Shown here: positions 60,068 through 64,000 of the stretch, piece by piece
Layout: each line of letters starts with the position of its first letter
Numbering within the stretch: position 1 is the first letter of the stretch
Assembly: GCA_021307315.1 (NCBI GenBank)
Contig: JAJSPD010000030.1
Location: 124,001 to 188,000 of the forward strand
DNA length: 64,000 nucleotides
DNA from: Bisporella sp. PMI_857
Lineage: Eukaryota; Ascomycota; Leotiomycetes; Helotiales; Helotiaceae
Reading direction: 5' to 3'
Position numbers and translations under genes: made by a program
Notes under the pieces: model-generated
Database searches by the model: none
Told to the model about the DNA's origin: nothing
What the model saw: only the letters and a program-made list of their open reading frames with translations

Positions 60068-62902
60068 ATGGTCAGGCACAGTCAGGAAGGAGAGCAGCTT
60101 CTGCCAGATGAGCAGGGCGAGCGGAGGCGACAATCGAATGACTCCGTGTCATCCGCCTCTACGACGAGTCTTGTTTTCGATCGTATTGGCGCGCGAGCAG
60201 AAGCATCAGAGAAACCAATAAACAGCGCCGCGTCCAAGTATCCTCCTCGGGGCGACTCCCTCCCATATGCCGATGACGATAGCGCGAGCAGGTCTCACGA
60301 TGATGAGGAGAAAGATGAAGATCTTGAAAACGGGCCGTTCCTGAACAATCCTCCCCTTAGTGATAAAGAGGTGGATAAGAAGTTTCGGCGATTGATGTGG
60401 ATTGTTGGGGGCATATTCATTGGCGCATGGCTTCTGGCGTTGGTTCTTTTTCTTGGACGTCAGGCATATCGGCACCCTTCTGAGACTCCTCATGATCCAG
60501 CTGCGACCGCATCGAGAGGAAATCGAAAGCAAGTCACATTGGATCAAGTAATGAGCGGACAATGGCGAGCACGGCATCAAAGCATAAGCTGGATTGAGGG
60601 TGCCAACGGAGAGGATGGATTGCTACTAGAACAAAATGTACAAGGGAAGGACTATTTAGTCGTGGAAGATATCAGAGGCAAAGATCCGAACGCTGCGAAT
60701 GCCCAAGCGACAAAAACCTTGATGAAGACAGGATTTTATCGGTATGGGAGTCAAGGTCTCTCCCCGAGGAAAGTCTTCCCAAGTAAAGATTTGAAGAAAG
60801 TACTCTTCGCGACCGATATCGAATCCAATTGGCGACACTCCTTTTATGCAAAATACTGGATTCTTGATGTAGAGTCCCAGAAGGTTGAACCTTTGGATCC
60901 AGCAAACAAAGATGAAAGGATTCAGTTGGCAACCTGGAGCCCGAAAAGCGATGCAATTGTGTTCACCAGGGAAAACAATCTGTTTCTTCGGAAACTCTCT
61001 TCCACAACAGTAACCCAGATAACAAAGGATGGTGGCTCGGAGTTCTTTTATGGTGTGCCAGATTGGGTCTACGAGGAAGAAGTGTTCCAAACTAATACTG
61101 CTACCTGGTGGGCAGCCGATGGTAAATATCTGGCTTTTCTGCGCACCAATGAGTCGGAGGTTCCGGAATACCCCATTCAATACTTTGTCTCCCGACCCAG
61201 CGGCAAGAACCCTCTGCCTGGAGAGGAAAACTACCCAGAAGTCAGACAAATCAAATACCCTAAGGCTGGGGCGCCGAACCCTACAGTGGATCTTCTCTTC
61301 TACGATGTAGAGAAGAGCGATGTCTTTGAAGTCAAGGTCACCGGTGGCTTTGAACCAAAGGATTTGCTTATCACTGAGGTTGTTTGGGCTGGCAATAAAG
61401 CCATCATTCGAGAGACGAATAGAGACAGCGATATTCTGCGAGTTGTATTAGTCGATGTTCCTGCCAGAACAGGAAAAACGGTCCGAACTACTGATGTGCA
61501 AGCTCTGGATGGCGGATGGTTCGAAGTCTCCCAAAATACTCGGTATATACCAGCAGACCCTGCGAATGGAAGACAACACGATGGCTACATCGATACGGTT
61601 ATTTACGATAATAACGATCATCTCGGATATTTCACCCCTTTGGACAACCCGAATCCAATAATGCTGACTTCTGGGAACTGGGAGGTTGTTGCTGCACCTT
61701 CGGCAGTCGACTTGAAAAAGAATCTAGTCTATTTTGTCTCTACAAAAGAGTCGTCTATTCAACGACATGCATACAGCGTCAAGCTTGATGGCACCGATCT
61801 TCAGCCCTTTACAGATACCACCAAGGAAGGTTATTATTCTGTTTCTTTCTCAAGCGGAGCTGCGTACGCCCTTGTTAGTTATGACGGCCCGAATATCCCA
61901 TCGCAGAAAGTCGTCAGTACACCCAGTAATCCTGAGCACTACGAGGATGTAATAGAGACCAATGATGACCTAGCGGAGATGGCCAAAAAACATGAACTTC
62001 CCATCGAGATCTACTCCACCGTGAATATCGATGGTTTTGATCTCAATGTTGTGGAGCGCCGTCCACCACACTTCAATGAGAAAAAGAAGTACCCAGTTTT
62101 ATTTTACCTCTATGGTGGTCCAGTTTCACAGACAGTGAATAAGCAGTTTACTGTTGACTTTCAGGCTTACGTTGCTGCTAACCACGGATACATTGTCGTC
62201 ACAGTTGATGGTCGTGGCACTGGCTTCATAGGTCGAAAGGCTAGAACAATCATTCGAAATAACATTGGGTATTACGAATCTCGTGATCAGATTGAAACAG
62301 CCAAGATATGGGCGAAGAAGAAGTATGTAGATGAAAGCAGGCTTGCCATCTGGGGTTGGTCTTATGGCGGTTTCATGACTTTGAAAACTCTTGAGCAAGA
62401 TGGTGGTAAAACTTTCTCGTATGGGATGGCAGTAGCACCCGTCACAGACTGGCGATTCTATGATTCCATCTATACGGAGCGATATATGCATACGCCGCAG
62501 GAGAATCCCGGCGGATATGACAACACAAGCATCAGCAATATGACAGCCTTGCAACAGAACGTAAGGTTCTTGATCATGCATGGTGTTGCGGACGATAATG
62601 TGCACATGCAAAGCACACTTACTTTGCTTGATAAACTCGACATAGCGGGAGTAGAGAATTACGACATGCATATGTTCCCTGACAGTGATCATGGAATATA
62701 CTTCCACAATGCCAACAGGATTGTATATGATAGTAAGGCGCCTCCTTCACGTTCCATTTTTCCACTAACAAATAAATCAGAACTAGATAACTGGCTCATC
62801 AACGCATTTAATGGCGAGTGGCTACGCACCGCAAACGCTGTACCAATTAAATTAGGCGAAGCGAAACGACGGAAGCGTCAGTTAAGCAAGCTCATAGCAT
62901 AG
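60068..62902 (+). CDS. dapB: Dipeptidyl aminopeptidase B (type II membrane serine protease, S9B)
   Basis: A single-exon frame of 944 aa. It has an acidic cytosolic N-terminus of 108 residues, one membrane segment (109-130, [20 protein letters not shown]), then a lumenal DPPIV-type beta-propeller and alpha/beta-hydrolase domain. The nucleophile elbow GWSYGGF places Ser765. The acid is in ADDNVH (842-843) and the histidine is His875 in SDHGIYF. It removes X-Pro or X-Ala dipeptides from N-termini in the vacuole or late Golgi, in the same family as yeast DAP2 and STE13. The length and architecture are normal for fungal DapB. The frame is intact, in contrast to the neighbouring HET pseudogene. Confidence 0.95.
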   Translation: MVRHSQEGEQLLPDEQGERRRQSNDSVSSASTTSLVFDRIGARAEASEKPINSAASKYPPRGDSLPYADDDSASRSHDDEEKDEDLENGPFLNNPPLSDKEVDKKFRRLMWIVGGIFIGAWLLALVLFLGRQAYRHPSETPHDPAATASRGNRKQVTLDQVMSGQWRARHQSISWIEGANGEDGLLLEQNVQGKDYLVVEDIRGKDPNAANAQATKTLMKTGFYRYGSQGLSPRKVFPSKDLKKVLFATDIESNWRHSFYAKYWILDVESQKVEPLDPANKDERIQLATWSPKSDAIVFTRENNLFLRKLSSTTVTQITKDGGSEFFYGVPDWVYEEEVFQTNTATWWAADGKYLAFLRTNESEVPEYPIQYFVSRPSGKNPLPGEENYPEVRQIKYPKAGAPNPTVDLLFYDVEKSDVFEVKVTGGFEPKDLLITEVVWAGNKAIIRETNRDSDILRVVLVDVPARTGKTVRTTDVQALDGGWFEVSQNTRYIPADPANGRQHDGYIDTVIYDNNDHLGYFTPLDNPNPIMLTSGNWEVVAAPSAVDLKKNLVYFVSTKESSIQRHAYSVKLDGTDLQPFTDTTKEGYYSVSFSSGAAYALVSYDGPNIPSQKVVSTPSNPEHYEDVIETNDDLAEMAKKHELPIEIYSTVNIDGFDLNVVERRPPHFNEKKKYPVLFYLYGGPVSQTVNKQFTVDFQAYVAANHGYIVVTVDGRGTGFIGRKARTIIRNNIGYYESRDQIETAKIWAKKKYVDESRLAIWGWSYGGFMTLKTLEQDGGKTFSYGMAVAPVTDWRFYDSIYTERYMHTPQENPGGYDNTSISNMTALQQNVRFLIMHGVADDNVHMQSTLTLLDKLDIAGVENYDMHMFPDSDHGIYFHNANRIVYDSKAPPSRSIFPLTNKSELDNWLINAFNGEWLRTANAVPIKLGEAKRRKRQLSKLIA

Positions 62903-63676
62903 CGTGTATATTTAAGGTTATGAGGAGTTACGGAGTTGAAAGGCAATTTTTTCTGTAAAGATAGAAGATTTGGTCTAATATCTACTACTATCAACTTACC
63001 TTAACCTGCCCTCTCACACCATAAAACCTATTTTGAAATAGGAATCTAAAGTGTTGGTCTACATCGACTTTAGATGTGTTGCGGACACAAAGATTTGAAC
63101 GGACGGATTCATTCCATTTCTTTCTCTTATCCTGATTTTGTTTCCAAATTATATGCAACAACCTGCCAAGTGGCTTTTCTTTCAACCTTTCCTAGACTCT
63201 GCTCAACGCCCGAAGGAACCCGAACATGCCAAAAGCTTCGCATCCTACAGACAGGCAACGCATCAACTTTTGACACCAGCTACCCCAAAAAAATTCACTC
63301 TCACCGACAAGATGGAAATTCCATGGATAACTCCATCGAAATATCAACTCCATAGGCGAAGTCGCATATCTCAACCCTGAGTTGTGATATCACCAACCAG
63401 GAAACGCTCTTCAGACAGAGATTTTCCTCTTCACAGACGAGGATTTTTTCAGCTGGTGTATCAGTAGCTATGTTCAGTTGACACCCCAGCTGTCAACGTC
63501 CCTTTCAGTAAAGGGATATTGTTGCTGGTGTATCGGTTCGATATCGGGCAGGGTAATTAATGTATGGTTGTTTCGATCGGCTGCACTTAACTGAAGTGAC
63601 AACTTGCTCTTTCTTTCTCGCACCTCTCATCACCTACTTACCTCCCAAGCGTGGTTCCATTATTGTTCCTCACCCT
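62903..63676. other. Intergenic region, nothing identified
   Basis: A convergent gap between dapB and the gene entering from the right edge. A GCTGGTGTATC motif occurs twice (about 63452 and 63514) with no clear meaning. Confidence 0.4.
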
Positions 63677-64000
63677 CTAGCGGAAGACTTTCCCGCCTCG
63701 TCTCGTACTCGGGGCATTTAGTTGTTGAGGGGGGAGATACTCATCTACGTCAGGCACACGCCAGCTGTTGTCCTCGTCAGTACCCTCCCCACTTGTACGA
63801 CTTGCCGGGAAGTTGGCCATCCAAGTGTCAACATTGATTTCCTTCAGATGTTGATCGAGGTAGAGATCTCTAGTTTGTCGCGCCGCAATAGAGCCTCTAT
63901 GCGCTGGATGCTGGGTGACGGCGCTACCAACGCGCAGTTGTACAGGGACGAGCACTCGCGGGTTCTCATAGCATCCAGGGGTTTCCAAGAATGCTGGATA
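63677..64000 (-). CDS. C-terminus of a protein running off the right edge
   Basis: The frame is open from the window edge to a stop at 63677-63679, giving about 107 residues (YPAFLETPGCYENPR, then RQTRDLYLDQHLKEINVDTW, ending TRRGGKVFR). The lack of any stop up to the edge suggests the gene continues beyond. The tail is polar. No family was recognised, and a chance open frame cannot be excluded. Confidence 0.4.
   Translation of the reverse strand, partial: YPAFLETPGCYENPRVLVPVQLRVGSAVTQHPAHRGSIAARQTRDLYLDQHLKEINVDTWMANFPASRTSGEGTDEDNSWRVPDVDEYLPPQQLNAPSTRRGGKVFR

Noticed and set aside
60656..61249. 197-residue minus frame, and a similar one at 62126-62707
   Set aside because: Antisense shadows of dapB with no features of their own.
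1..64000. tRNA, rRNA and CRISPR arrays
   Set aside because: I scanned for tRNA B-box-like motifs and regularly spaced repeats and found none; CRISPR is not expected in a fungal nucleus. A tRNAscan run would settle the tRNA question.

Overview
The window is nuclear DNA of a filamentous ascomycete (Pezizomycotina). The genes carry short GT-AG introns (about 45-140 bases), and several families are fungus-specific: Clr5, HET, HeLo, NACHT-ankyrin STAND proteins, fungal rhodopsin and DUF4246. The housekeeping genes suggest a leotiomycete, but that is an impression and no search was run. I saw no tRNA, rRNA or CRISPR array.

Layout. 1.1-5.5 kb: PEX6, five exons, complete. 7.9-10.1 kb (minus): a DUF4246 protein. 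10.6-11.3 kb: a 616-base terminal-inverted-repeat element with an 8-base target duplication. 12-14.3 kb: relic coding, including a flavodoxin-like fragment. 15.4-16.8 kb: a six-exon seven-helix fungal rhodopsin-domain protein. 18.9-24.6 kb: one complete but dead Ty1/copia LTR retrotransposon on the minus strand. 26.2-28.3 kb: an unrecognised, possibly nuclear protein split by an in-frame TAA. 29.3-35.5 kb: a large STAND/NLR-type gene (NACHT, ankyrin repeats, SPRY) with an in-frame TGA just before SPRY. 36.3-37.5 kb: a broken gene with a glycine-rich hydrophobic hairpin. 39.1-40.5 kb (minus): a HeLo-domain protein. 42.1-44.0 kb: an NTF2-like-fold protein with C-terminal repeats. 45.3-47.4 kb: a Clr5-domain protein. 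48.2-50.4 kb: two small hypothetical genes. 50.9-51.9 kb (minus): a gluconokinase-like protein with an altered P-loop. 52.4-55.1 kb (minus): a 12-exon secreted six-hairpin glycosidase-like enzyme. 57.2-58.6 kb: a HET-domain pseudogene. 60.1-62.9 kb: dipeptidyl aminopeptidase B. The right edge holds the C-terminus of a gene running off the window.

Reading as a whole. Conserved housekeeping genes (PEX6, NTF2-like, dapB) alternate with accessory DNA dominated by self/non-self recognition and cell-death families. The most interesting stretch is 29-40.5 kb, where a large NLR-type receptor, a broken hydrophobic-hairpin gene and a HeLo (membrane-perforating fold) gene lie together. A decayed HET gene lies about 17 kb further on. 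Several genes here are interrupted by single stop codons (TGG to TAG, or TAA/TGA), and the retrotransposon interior shows the same kind of change on a large scale. This suggests a region where C-to-T type mutation and relaxed selection are disabling recognition genes.

Exon borders were worked out by hand from splice signals and reading phase. The models for PEX6, the rhodopsin protein, the NLR, the NTF2-like protein, the Clr5 protein and the glycosidase all keep one continuous phase, apart from the NLR's TGA.
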